Positions 35,104-57,800 of a DNA stretch of 64,000 nucleotides are shown piece after piece. Both the position numbers and the translations under genes were made by a program. The stretch is from Branchiostoma floridae. Lineage: Eukaryota > Chordata > Leptocardii > Amphioxiformes > Branchiostomatidae. Location of the stretch: the NCBI RefSeq assembly GCF_000003815.2, contig NC_049988.1:9245900-9309899 (forward strand). Reading direction: 5' to 3'. The notes below the pieces were generated by a model. That model was not told where the DNA came from, ran no database searches, and worked only from the letters and a program-made list of their open reading frames with translations. Position 1 is the first letter of the stretch; every line of letters begins with the position of its first letter.

Positions 35104-35384
35104 GTGAGTACAAGTGTGTCGTTGTCAGCAGTCGTCTGTTCAGATGTCTAAATCTTCTCTTAGTGTACAATTCATGTATAATTCAACAATATATTACAGC
35201 CGAAATCTTAAGACGTTTAAAGCGATCAATATTGTATAACTGCTTAGCAGCTTACAGCTACTCCTTGATTTCCTTGCAACAAGAGTACAGAAAGCACGAG
35301 ACTTTAGAAGTACAGATAAGAAGGAAATGTTCTAAGTTCTCGATTTGCTCATCGGTAGTATAGGTGTCTTACGTAGTATTCAGC

Positions 35385-35576
35385 TAGTCTCCATAGCAGG
35401 CTCTCTGGGGCCTTTTTTTGGCTCATAATAAACGCCGTTTCCATGCAGGCTCCGCGGGGCCGGCAGTCAGAGAAGGCCAGCAACCCAGTACAAAATGAAA
35501 TGGCCAGCAAAGGTGTATTATGAGCCCCCCCCCCCCCCCAAAAAAAAAGGCCTCAGAGAGCCTGCTATGGAGGCTA
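35385..35576. mobile_element. TAGTC/TAGCC-type foldback element with perfect 9-bp duplication
   Basis: 192-bp element with ends TAGTCTCCATAGCAGGC / GCCTGCTATGGAGGCTA, flanked by GTATTCAGC at 35376-35384 and 35577-35585. The interior has a long C run next to an A run and a copy of CAGGCTC modules. No coding capacity. Confidence 0.85.
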
Positions 35577-36058
35577 GTATTCAGCTGTTTATTAGCTATG
35601 GACTTTGAACGACTTCCTCTCTTTAAGATTTCATCTCTGCAAACATCTGGCATGATCTGCGACTATGATCTTAGAGAGATGTCAGAATAAATGTATTCAA
35701 GTACATACCCATAGCTGGCTTATATGCTATCCGTTGGAATATATCAACATCAGATAAAGTAAGAGTTAACATGTATTGTCGTAACGTGCAATTATTTTGC
35801 AGACTCATTTTTCTGGATTGGTAACGTTACAGTTAAATCTAGCAAAGTTACAGACGAAAGACAAAAATATTTACGTTCATACGAAGGTCCTGTAAACACC
35901 CCCTTACTCACATGATTGACTAGTTTACTAATTAATTAACAAGTGGTCTCAAGTCAAATCTCTTACTCTAAACAGTTGGACCGTGGTATATATATATATA
36001 TATAGCACAAGCAACACTGCAGGAAAGATCTATTACATAACTAGTGCATCATCAGATA

Positions 36059-36422
36059 NNNNNNNNNNNNNNNNNNNNNNNNNNNNNNNNNNNNNNNNNN
36101 NNNNNNNNNNNNNNNNNNNNNNNNNNNNNNNNNNNNNNNNNNNNNNNNNNNNNNNNNNNNNNNNNNNNNNNNNNNNNNNNNNNNNNNNNNNNNNNNNNNN
36201 NNNNNNNNNNNNNNNNNNNNNNNNNNNNNNNNNNNNNNNNNNNNNNNNNNNNNNNNNNNNNNNNNNNNNNNNNNNNNNNNNNNNNNNNNNNNNNNNNNNN
36301 NNNNNNNNNNNNNNNNNNNNNNNNNNNNNNNNNNNNNNNNNNNNNNNNNNNNNNNNNNNNNNNNNNNNNNNNNNNNNNNNNNNNNNNNNNNNNNNNNNNN
36401 NNNNNNNNNNNNNNNNNNNNNN
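36059..36422. other. Assembly gap (364 N)
   Basis: Run of N of non-round length, preceded by a TA microsatellite (about 35985-36003). It may hide sequence relevant to the orphan Reeler exon. Open frames crossing it are artefacts. Confidence 1.
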
Positions 36423-36518
36423 CATAAAGTTGGATAAGGGGTAACACAGTAACAAATTAGAACCCATCCCGCTGTAGGCACATGGTCTACAGTGTAAACA
36501 CACGCGCACAGGTGGACA

Positions 36519-37653
36519 AGCGATCTCGCCCCCCCGTGATCTCGCCCCCCCGGGGCGAAATCACTAGCGATCTCGCCCGCCCGGAAGAGCGGAGCGGCGA
36601 TCTCGCCCTCCCCGGCTAGTGATCTCGCCCCCCTACCTCGCCCCCCTTTAGCGATTTCGCCCCCCCCCAAAAAAACGGGTTTACATGACATTTTAGAAGT
36701 TGATTGGTATAAATCACAAAATGCAGTTTCATAATGATATAAGTACACGAGTTTGATACATAAATCCATTCATAGTATCAATATTAACGTAATTACATGG
36801 TAATAAGATAGTTGAACTTGTTTCAGACAAGGAGGGTTGGGTCCCTTGTATTCCCATTATTGCATATACCTGAGTCTTGACATAAGATGTATTTCATTGT
36901 ATTCACCTGTCCTCAAACAACCTATGTATCTCCAATATGAAGTCTCTACCATGAAGTGACCACAAAAGAACTATGTAATGTCTTTATTAATTATGCAAAT
37001 ATTAGGTATTAATTAGAATAACGCACATTTTGGTATATGCACCTGGCCAAGGGATATCTTCACCTCCAACATGACTGTTTTTTCTATAGTATTTAGGAAC
37101 TGATGCATTTACCCGTGTTTCTTAAGACTGGTACTTTACCAGTGTTTGTGTAGCATTTAGCAACAGCTATATCAACTTGCGCGTAGATAGTGTTTATAAT
37201 GAGAAACTATTATTCACGTGTGTTTTTGTTAGTGCTTTGGAAATGTTTCCAGCACAAGAAAGAAAACACTGTGACAAATTGAAAACATATAGCTGACGTA
37301 TTCCGTACCATAGACGGTGTTGATTTATGCGTTCGCAGTAGCACTGTTTTTATGCCACCTCAGCTGCAAAAATTGTCTTTTTCATTTCAATGTCATGTTT
37401 GCACCGAACAATATAGTATCGACTTTCGAGGTATGACAGGCATCTTACGGTACGGTAATAAGGTGCCATAAGGTACCAGGTAACACACCATACACGTTAC
37501 TCCCCAGGTGCAGTATAGTACCAGGTAGCGCACCTGTAATATGTAGTAACCAGCTGCTCTTGGGGGGGGGGGGGCGAAAACGCTAAAAGGGGGCGAAAAC
37601 GCTAGTGATCTCGCCCCCCGGGGGGGCGAGATCGCCGGGGGGGCGAGATCGCT
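36519..37653. mobile_element. GC-rich foldback element with iterated AGCGATCTCGCC ends
   Basis: The left end carries at least five degenerate copies of AGCGATCTCGCCCCCC within about 150 bp. The right end carries the same motif in inverted orientation (GGGGGGCGAGATCGCT). Variant CTAGTGATCTCGCC and GCGATTTCGCC/GCGTTTTCGCC copies occur in mirrored order at both ends. The interior is ordinary AT-rich DNA without a gene. The G runs could form quadruplexes. Confidence 0.75.
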
Positions 37654-37844
37654 GTCACACCGGTACCGTTTCACCCGAGAGATAAACTATGGACTTTCCC
37701 CTGTCCTTACACCATTAAAGTAGTAGACTGAACCTCGCCGGGTCATTTCGACTGAGGAGGTAACGTCGAAATTGCGAAACTTTCCGCCTCGCTTCGCCAT
37801 AAATTTCTTGCCACCACATATCCCAGTCGTAAACCAGGACGAAT

Positions 37845-40594
37845 ATGTTTGTAGTTGTAGTGTTAGTCGGAGCCCTGTCTCTGTGCAGCGCCTACCCTAA
37901 CGGTGCTCCTAAGGAGGCATGTGTGACCATGATGCCTGGACATAAGTACGCCAATCTAACGACTGTGCACCCAATGACCACCGCAAGCCCGTACCAGATA
38001 ATGGTCGCGTCTAACCAGTATAGTCCTGGGGCCACGCTTAAGGGTGAGTACACCTGTTTCACCACTGGTAGTCAGTTATTGTGATCCACAAACGTTTGGA
38101 TGGGGAGGGCGGCTATTTCAGACAATAGAGATGTAAAAGAGGTTCTATATGTATAGGGTATTGCCGAACTGCCATTGTGACCCCTCTGTCACTGCCTTTG
38201 TGGAATAGTCCTTAGGATATGATTAGGAACATTGTTTATCACTAAAAAGTCCCATTTTCATACCTTTCTGGTGTCGTATAAATGAAAGATGTGGCGTGGA
38301 ATGGCAAACAAACGAGCTCGAGTGGTTATGATAGCGGACATGGGATCGAGCGGTCACGAGTTCGGTGCCTGCATTGCTAGCTAGACGTTTCGTCCATATC
38401 AGGAAAGGCACTTTACACGACTTTCCTCACTCCAACCAGGTGTAAGGTTAGGTACCATTGACTTCGGTTGGGGAAGAAAAGGGCGATAGAATGCATGAGA
38501 GGGATGGGCTCCGCCTTCCAATACCGTACCATATACACGATGAATAACAACCTAGCCTGGGTACCATCTGATTTCTACCGGGGCTCCTTACACTCGCTTC
38601 CCTAAAAAAATACTATATACTAATATTTTTTAGGGAAGCGAGTGCAAGGAGCTCCGGTAGAAATCAGATGGTACCCAGGCTAATAACAACCCACTGCCCC
38701 TACACCCATAAAGGCTAAGGGGCTACCTTCAGATTTTACAAATATAGGAACGCTAAATGTCACATTTTAACCGCGTATTGCTAGATGCTTTACTCCGTCA
38801 ATAACACAATCTAATGCCCCCCTCCCCATGTGTGGTAACCTCAGTAGTCACTGTGACTCAGCAGATCACTCGGTCAAATTTGTGAGACTGATCATGACAC
38901 TTCACATCAGTTTCAACGTACTTCATAACAGACTTTGTCTTACCTTGTGTCACGGGAACCGCCAATGATAGCAACAGGTGATTGCATTATGCAATCGGGG
39001 GCGAAAGGTCGACGTGTTTACATGTGAAGACTTTGTCTTTGATTCAGCACATAGGTCCATAGTACAGCAAAGGTCATCATGTCAGTGGTGTATTTGTAAT
39101 TAAGCATACCATACCTACAAACCTATTTATATACATCGCAGATTCAATAAAACCGTTATTTTGAAATGTACACAATTGCAATAAAACAAATAGAATTAAC
39201 TGGTATGTACATGTCAGAAAGAACAACGTTGAACGTCCACCAGACAATATGTGGTGCAGATATCTTCAACCCAACTTCTAGTCTTTTGTTTGTTTGCTTA
39301 TCTTTGCTTCTAGCGCCCTTCAGTAGGATTTAGAAGACTGCAATCTGAAGTTTGAAAGAAAGCTGCTAGGCAGCTCGAGCTCCCCTTGCAATGGAAAATA
39401 ATCATTAAAGTCACCGATATTTGCCATATGATTGTAACTTTTGCGTTGTATGCCTGCCGCTGGCTGAAAAGATAGAAATTCGTCTATAACGTTTGTATTA
39501 CATCATACATGTATTTCATTATACAATCACCCAACCGACCATCCAACTAATCAACAGATGTTCTCATGTTTAATAAGGCCTAAAAATGATCAACGTACTG
39601 GTATTTTTATGTGTGACCGTCTGAAGATTTTTATTGTCTTGTTCCAGTCCAAATCGTTGGCCCACAGTTTGAAGGATTCCTGCTGCAGGCTCGCCATAAC
39701 GGTAACACGGGTCCGGTTGGTTCCTTCTCCAACCCGCCTACTAACACCAAAGCCGTGACGTGTACCAGCGGCAGTGACAGCATGACCCACGCCAACCCTA
39801 ACGCCAAACAGAACATTACCCTCACCTGGACCGCGCCCACCGACGCCAGGGCTGACGTCATGTTCATGTGAGTATTGCTGACAAATGAAATATTTTTTAT
39901 AACTCTAGCATATACTTCCAAACATCCATACATCTGTATGATAGTCTGGTCTATCGGAACACCATACTGTAAAAGATGAACTGAAATTTACTGCAAACAT
40001 TTTGGTTCAGTCTACCTTCTACCCGGCTTGCGCCTACCTCCTTGTTAAATGGTGTCAGAAGTGGGATCCGAAACCAAGCCCTGAAGTCTGTAGCAAGATT
40101 AAACTGTATGAATTCCAACGCAAGGGGAAAAACGGGATTTGTTACACAACATCTGTGTTTCAAATAGGATATCATAATGCTCATACTGGCATACATACTA
40201 AGCTAACCCTTGTTTGTGGTTAATTCTATTAACATATGTGCAACGATGTCATTAACATAAAATCATATTTTGTACCCCGTCTTAACAAATTACGACTTTC
40301 CTTCCCCAGTGCCACCGTTGCGCAGGTCAAGAACGTGTTCTGGCTGAACAACAAATCTCCCATGGTCACCCTGGCTCAAGGTAAGTCAGCATACCAACTC
40401 TTCTAGTTCTTATGTTCTCACGAAATGAACGGAACTACTCATTTGGTAATGCTGTTATGCACTTTGCTAATGGAATGGAAAACTTGACTAATGACTACTA
40501 TGAAGCAAAATAGCAACTCTTTATATTGACTTTTGCTGACGATTCTTTTCTAAACATTAACCCAGGCCATCAGAAGGAAGGAAACCACGTATGA
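37845..40594 (+). CDS. Secreted Reeler-domain protein (putative defence-protein type)
   Basis: Four exons (37845-38043, 39648-39867, 40310-40380, 40566-40594) give 172 aa. A signal peptide (MFVVVVLVGALSLCSA) is followed by a single Reeler domain: YPNGAPKEACVTMMPGH, then the diagnostic GPQFEGFLLQAR and a conserved later cysteine (KAVTCTSG), ending ITLTWTAPTDARADVMFI ... FWLNNKSPMVTLAQ. The last exon adds only nine residues (GHQKEGNHV). Length and layout match the small secreted insect/invertebrate Reeler proteins linked to immunity; there is no DOMON or cytochrome b561 region. Function here is inferred from family only. Exon 1 is duplicated upstream at 34905. LSS converges from the right. Confidence 0.87.
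38553..38682. mobile_element. TAGCC-type foldback element with perfect 9-bp duplication
   Basis: 130-bp near-perfect palindrome with ends TAGCCTGGGTACCATCTG / complement, flanked on both sides by ATAACAACC (38544-38552 and 38683-38691). It lies in intron 1 of the Reeler gene. Confidence 0.95.
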
Positions 40595-41627
40595 GTCTTT
40601 GATGTCCACATGGCTACGTACAATACCAACACATCCGCTACTATTGTCGGATTTACATGGACTCTAACAACAACAATACAATCGCTTCTGTAATCCCACA
40701 TTTACAATTATCAACCATTTTAGACACATTGTGTAAAATGTTACTTATCAGTGTTTGCCTTTCCGGATATTAAAGATAGATATAGATTAGAATTTGATCT
40801 ATAATCGAATGTTTGACTTGTCCAGCCTGATAAACAAGCCTGTTGATCGAAGTCATGTATTCTTTTCTTACATACTGCAAATTTCGAAATGTCCGTGGTG
40901 GTTTTCTTATATACGCGGCGAATGTGTTTTACAATTCTACTGTACTATGGAATCTCTTTTTCTCGCCTACCATGAAATAACACGACCGCAAAAGTAAACG
41001 AATTTACAGTATTCCTGGTTTGTTTTGCAACTCCACGATTATTCCTATGGAACCCAGTTCGTAGATGACTACAAGTTAATAAACTTGCCAGACGAGTCAA
41101 TACCTTACAGCAATGCTTACCTTTATTGCTCTTATGTTACAGTTTTCTCAATAAAGAATATTGAAACGGTTCTCTTTTACACCTCTTACCTTTTTGCCTT
41201 ACCCTTTGGTCCGAATTTCCACAAAAGAGGTGGAGTAGCTATAGGAATGAAGTAGAGTTTGTAGCGGCTGTTGTATATAAACTTACAACAACAAATTCTA
41301 CAAATCACTTATGACTCAAGGTATTGAGCCCAAATAATTGAATACAGGCACAGATTAGTTGAAAAAAGATGATAGCTGTTTTCTGGTCAATTTTGTATTA
41401 TTATGTCTGTATTTCAGCTTCCCTGCAAAAAGCAAGCGCAGCTGTCTAATCTAGACAACAGATTAATTTTTAACGTAATTGCAAACATCTATTTGCCACA
41501 GGCTCCTCAACTAATCAACGAAGCGAACAATTTGAACAAATATTACTAAGCAGAAGTCGTAAACAAAGTCATTGCTCTGCAATGCCAGGGGTATCAGTTT
41601 ACTGTCGATGGTGTAGTTCGGACCTTG
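40595..41627. other. Convergent spacer between Reeler gene and LSS
   Basis: Holds the 3' UTRs of two genes on opposite strands. An AATAAA occurs at about 41150 on the plus strand. No exon-like sequence found. Confidence 0.4.
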
Positions 41628-51379
<9,752 letters not shown>

Positions 51380-51848
51380 GATCTTTTTAGTCTGGTCAGT
51401 ACCGATGTGCTAGTGGTCACGTACAGGTGATCAGGTGACCCACTTTTAATTTTTCTCTACATTTTAGTCTACGGGTCAGGAAGATGAGCTGACTCTGGCG
51501 CGATGGACGTCTGACCAATCAACGACTGCCATTACCGGCACCATGTGAACAGGCGTGTATATTCATCCGCCGGGTCAGGTATACAGAAAGTAAGACTCGT
51601 CAGATGATCACCTGAAATTACGTTTGTCTACTCTAAAACTTCACACTATATCAAAACGTATAGTTTTTACTTCATTTGTGCAGTTTTAAGTCTTAATTCT
51701 AACCATAAATCAACGTGAAATCTTGACCTTTGCGCACTTACATCAGGTCAACCTTGGTGTAAACAGGCGGGAGGTAAATTCGACACGAAACCGCCGAAAA
51801 CCTGTGCAAAAATCGTCTGAAACTAAATTTCACGGCGATCCAACAACC
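51380..51848. promoter_or_regulatory. Shared divergent promoter of LSS and CYP51
   Basis: 469 bp separate the two start codons, including both 5' UTRs. Visible motifs: ACCAATCA (51514-51521, NF-Y type); GATCAGGTGACCCAC around 51429-51443 and its mirror ATCACCTGA at 51607-51615 (SREBP/E-box-like); GGACGTCT at 51505-51512 (imperfect CRE). SREBP with NF-Y is the established control of vertebrate LSS and CYP51A1, and CYP51A1 also has a CRE. Binding here is inference. Confidence 0.65.
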
Positions 51849-54800
51849 ATGCTTGTGGAAATGGGTAACCTACTGCTGGAGAACGCGTTAGAGACAGTAC
51901 AAGAGCTCGGTTCTGGCACTGTGGCGCTGACAACGATCGTCGTGCTGTTGGGTGTCACGTACTTCGGCAGGCAGTTCGTCAGCAGTGTCGGCAAGGCAGA
52001 GGTAAGGGACAGTTCATTTGATCCATCATGTAGGGTTTGGTGTGAGAAAATCATGAGAAGAAATGAAGATATGTCGCCTTAAACTTTAATGTAAAATGTA
52101 ACAAAAGAGATCGTTAACTAGTTATAGAATTATAGTAATAATTTCATAGGGACAGTCCATTACTGTAATACTGGGATAGGTTTGGGTTGCTGCTATTTGG
52201 CATCTGAAAACTTGTACAATGTATATTGAATTTGAACGCTTGTTCTTCGTGTTTGTATGTTTCAGAAGTTGCCACCTGTAGTGCCTCACACTATCCCAAT
52301 ACTTGGTCATGGTTACAACTTCTACAAGAACCCCATCGGATTTCTTGAGGAGGCATACAAGAAGGTAACGTTAGCTTGTTATACCTCAATCACTTATACC
52401 AAGGAGGATAACCTCCTTGCTTATACAATTACTGTTGTATGTACATTAAAAGAATGACATGTTCCTTTAAAAATTGAGACTAATGTTATGAGTTAAGTTA
52501 TGACCTACTTAGATATTTGCAACTTTTTATTTGACTGTTGTTGGAAAGTCTTTGTCAACAAGTACTGGGTATTTGTCTTAAACTTTTATCTTACTGTTAC
52601 TTTGTGCTCTAAATTACTGTTAGTATGTCAGCAAACTGTTTTTTTTTCTCCTACACCTTTCCAGTATGGCCCAGTCTTCACCATCACCATGGCAGGGTCA
52701 AAGTTCACATACTTGGTAGGGTCTGACGCAGCAGCGACTCTGTTCAACAGTAAGAACGAGGACCTGAATGCTGAGGAGGTGTACTCACGCCTTACCACAC
52801 CTGTCTTCGGCAAGGGTGTGGCCTATGATGTTCCCAACCCTGTAAGTTGAAGAGACTTTATTGATGATTTCACTCTCACTCAGTCACTAACCGGGATAGC
52901 GTCCGTTGTTCCCTGTCTTGCAAGGGTTAGACATTTGCATGAAGTCATTTCGGTCTGATTGCTGATTTCCATCTTGCAAGTCCAGTTTTCTAATATGGAT
53001 TCTAATCCAGATTTCTTCTGTACAAATCACTCACTCATTTACACACACTCACTATCCGGTTTAGCGTCCGTTTTTTTCTGTCTTACAAGGGTTGGACGTT
53101 GTTCAGGTCTCATAACTGATCTCCATCCTCCTAATGCCCGGTCCCCAACGGCACTACCTTATGGGGCCCTGCTGTCCCAGGCCCTACCTACGGGTATTAT
53201 GATTGTCGCCACAAACAAGCTGTCAACCAATCAGAGAACAGGCCTTCCTTGGGCTTGTTGTTGTCGCAAGCTGTCTCGCAAAGGCCGCTGGGAAGCTATC
53301 AGCCAATCATGTTACGTATTACCATGACTTTGTTTGCTCACCATGCCAACGCCCGATCCCCAACGGCTGACTGCCCATATAAGGGAAAGCTCATTAGTAT
53401 TCATAAGCAAGGCACCCCTAATAACCGAATACTGTGGCTGATTTGTCAGGGTTGATATCATAGGCTTTGCCATGATTGTCAACCCTGAGTGTGAGGGTGC
53501 TGATCTCCAGCTGCCTCTGTCAAAGGGGTTGGTCTTTTGGAGGTTCAGTTTGCGAGTATCTTCCTTGTCATTACAAATAACGCCAATGATCGACATTATT
53601 ATACCATTAATGTCAATCCTTTTTTTTTATATTTGTGGCTCTTCTTTAAACTATCAGTGTAAATAATAAATGTAATAAATTGTAATGTTTCAGGTGTTCC
53701 TTGAGCAGAAGAAAATGTTCAAGACCGGACTGAACATCGCCAGGTTTCGCACTCATGTCTCACTGATAGAGGAGGAGACTAAGGAGTACTTCAAACGGTG
53801 GGGAGATAGTGGGGAGAGGGGTAAGTCTACCATCAAGGATCCCCCCAACATTTCTACTCTTTCTTCTGGATGTTTTGTATCTTCTCTGGTATTCATTATC
53901 TGCTTGGTAGTGATTTAGTTTAGGGACATTTCAAAGGACAGGCTCTTAATGATTTTTGCTAAGTCTACCATCAGGGGATCCCTCCAAAACATTTCTCTTC
54001 TTTCCACTTGATATACATGTATTATATATTCTGTGATATACCGACCTATCTATACCTACCGATATATCTATCTATTAAATGCTCAGCAGTATTAAGTGTA
54101 AACATTTAAAAAAGGTCTGAGACTTCACTTTTCATCTGTAACTTTATCTTGTGTTTGATGTTATGTTTTTTACATCCACTACAGATCTGTTTGAGGCCCT
54201 GGCACAGCTGACCATCCTTACAGCAAGCAGATGTCTACATGGTAAGTTTTCATTGGTATCACCTATACAAAAAACTTGCCACTAACTGAAATAGCAGTGT
54301 TCCATCTTTAACTCACAACATTGACGCTCATAATATTATGTCTTGTGACTGGCTTAATAAACATGTATGAAATTATTTCATTTCATAAGTAATTTCTGTG
54401 TTGTGATAGGTAAAGAGGTCCGTTCTATGCTGCATGAGGGGATAGCACAGCTGTATGCTGATCTGGACGGAGGTTTTACTCAGATGGCATGGCTGCTCCC
54501 AGGCTGGCTGCCCCTCCCCAGTTTCAGGTAATAAAATCATGTACATGTAGCTAATAGTACAATGGATATAGCTAATACTACAATGGTAATGGTGAAATAT
54601 TCCTATGTAATATCTGTAAGTTGTCTGGGTTACTATCAATTTTTCTTCTAACAGTGACTGTTTATTAAAGGTAGAGAACGTACCTCCAAATTTTCAATGT
54701 CTACCAGTACATCTTGTGTACTCTAGTTTTTGTCTTGATTTTTCCTCCAACAGTTGCCTAAATATGCACGATACATATATTTTGATTTGACTAATAAGAT

Positions 54801-57800
54801 AAAACATATCCCCCAAAGCCTGGACTGTAGTCAAATTCAATCTTGATACCTGTTTAGTTAAAAAAAATTGATAGTAGATTACAATGTTTCACAGGAAGAG
54901 AGACAGAGCCAACAGGGAAATGAAGAAAGTCTTCAAAAAGGTACCTCTTTTTTTTATTACCACCTATCTACTTTGTTCTTTTGGTACAATTTTCTGAAAA
55001 ATCAGTGAGATTCTGAATATACTTACCTTATATATATATATATGGCCTCCTTCTGTCAATATTGACCATGGTAAAATTCTTATTGATTAACCTTACTGCC
55101 GTAGATTATCCAACAAAGAAGGGAGTCTGGAGACTGTGATGATGACATGTTGCAGACCCTCATGGAGTCCACCTACAAGTAAGGTCACAAAATCACTCCT
55201 GCCATACGAGCGATCGCGATGATGTCACCGTGACGCAGTGGTAGGCAAAAAGCAGGTGTTTGGCAAAAGATTGATTTACATATTAACCAGTAATTTGAGT
55301 CGCTAATTTGAATATCAATTTTTTATCCAATCTACTGATGTCCTGGTAGGCAACAACCGTCCAATACCCCGGATATAAACAACAACAGCAATCGCTCGTA
55401 TTCTTCAACACAGACACTGCTGTGTTGCCAACAAACAAGTCTTTAAATTAATGGTAGTTGATAGTCAAGAAAGGTTTAGGAGTTAACCACTTTTGTAAAA
55501 GTTGGCCGGCACCAAAGTGCAATGGCTGAAAGACTGATGATATCAAGAACATCATTCAATATGTGGTAAGATTTGATAAGACTGGCAGGTAGCGCCCCCC
55601 AACACGATACCCTTGAACTGCAGATAAGAAAACTGTTTTGCATATTTGTGGCAGGGATGGCAGACCCCTGACTGATGATGAGTGTGTGTATGTTTGTGGC
55701 AGGGATGGCAGACCCCTGACTGATGATGAGTGTGTGTATGTTTGTGGCAGGGATGGCAGACCCCTGACTGATGATGAGTGTGTGTATGTTTGTGGCAGGG
55801 ATGGCAGACCCCTGACTGATGATGAGTGTGTGTATGTTTGTGGCAGGGATGGCAGACCCCTGACTGATGATGAGTGTGTGTATGTTTGTGGCAGGGATGG
55901 CAGACCCCTGACTGATGATGATTGTGTGTATGTTTGTGACAGGGATGGCAGACCCCTGACTGATGATGATTGTGTGTATGTTTGTGGCAGGGATGGCAGA
56001 CCCCTGACTGATGATGAGTGTGTGTATGTTTGTGGCAGGGATGGCAGACCCCTGACTGATGATGATTGTGTGTATGTTTGTGACAGGGATGGCAGACCCC
56101 TGACTGATGATGATTGTGTGTATGTTTGTGACAGGGATGGCAGACCCCTGACTGATGATGAGTGTGTGTATGTTTGTGACAGGGATGGCAGACCCCTGAC
56201 TGATGATGAGATAACGGGGATGATGATTGGTCTCCTGATGGCCGGTCAGCACACCTCGTCCACTACCAGCACCTGGATGGGCTTCTTCCTGGCCAAACAC
56301 AAGGACATCCAGGCCAGAGCTTACCAGGAACAACTGGACATCTGTGGAGAGGACCTGCCACCTCTTAACTATGATGATGTAAATATTCTATTATTAGACA
56401 CTTAAGAACCAGGAAGCCCTTGGAAATTTGAAAATCTAATTTCATATATGTGCATTCATATCAACTTGTGTCTGATAAAGTTTAACTTGTCAACTAAAAG
56501 AGCATATAGCTCTCCATATCATGGTATAGTAACTTTCGTACTTGATCAGATAGTTAACTCCAAGTTTATTTGATTTGATTTGTCAACTTTCTGGTATTTT
56601 TTAAAATTCATGACTAGTGTTTTCTTAGTACTAACATTACTACTTTCTGCAGGAAGATTGAGTTTTTAAGTGGTTTATTGATAAGCAATAAAAGTTACAA
56701 AGTTACAAAAGTAATTTCATGAACTAGTTCTCAGTTTGAGATTGAAGACTTCGATGTAGCCCTGACTCTTCATGAACAGTATCATCCTTCCCCTACAGCT
56801 GAAAGAGATGGCCCTGTTGGACAAGTGCCTGGCAGAAACCCTGCGCCTGCGCCCCCCGATCATGACCATGATGAGGATGTGCAAGACCCCCCAGCAGGTC
56901 AAAGGTTACACCATCCCGGTCGGCCATCAGGTGTGCGTGTCTCCGACTGTCAATCAGAAACTGGAAGACACCTGGGAGGAGGCTGGGACTTGGAACCCTA
57001 ACAGGTCAGCTTGTTTCACTGGTGTAGTCACCTGTATCTGTATCTATATAGCTGGTATAACCACTCTTCAGCATTATACACCAGCTCTAAATGCCTACTG
57101 TATCTGTTGGCAAATAGTTCTACACATGTACTTTAATAGTTCTAGGAAAATAGGAATTTTTAAAACATCAATCCTTGGTTGATGACTGTGGTACTTGAAG
57201 GCATGACTATTTCTTGTTCTTTCCTGAGCTGGTATAAGAGCCTTTAGTAGTCAGCAAGACATACAGATTCTCAATGCCTTGTAGCAGGTTTCAAAGTTGT
57301 TGAAGTTTCATAGTTTATTTATGCCATGTGTAAACTGGGGATGGCTCACTCTACATTTCATCTGCTTTAACAGGATGCTTTGAAAAGTCTTGTTCTATCT
57401 TCTTAGATTTGATTTTGTTGGGTCCTATTCTCTTTAATACAAATAAATACCCATACTGTGTCTTGAATATGTCGTTATCTTATCTTAGGTTTCTGGAAGG
57501 GAATGCCAGTACAGGGAAATTCTCCTACGTGCCATTTGGTGCAGGTAAGTTGATGAACACTCATTACGACATTGACTTATGTCCTATCTGTGGCTGACGT
57601 CGGAGGTTTAAAAAAAAAGACACTTAAAGCAGCTTTCAGACTTAAAATATTGTTTTAATTCTTTGTACTATACATGAGGTAAATGAATCATAATCCAGAG
57701 ATATCTAGAATATTTTGCAGTACTATAGATACAACTGTTGGACATTTGAAGGGGGGATGGATACAAAAAGCTGTGACTCACTAGTGTACAAAATTGTTAC

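Noticed and set aside
36033-36769. Long open frames across the N run
   Set aside because: Artefacts of undetermined bases translated as X.
51723-51848. Upstream in-frame ATG for CYP51 (42 extra residues)
   Set aside because: Extra residues are polar and unlike any CYP51 N-terminus; ATG at 51849 leads directly into the expected membrane-anchor region.
55476-56333. Minus-strand 285-codon frame ([14 protein letters not shown] repeats)
   Set aside because: Antisense of the 48-bp CYP51 array; open only because the unit length is divisible by three.
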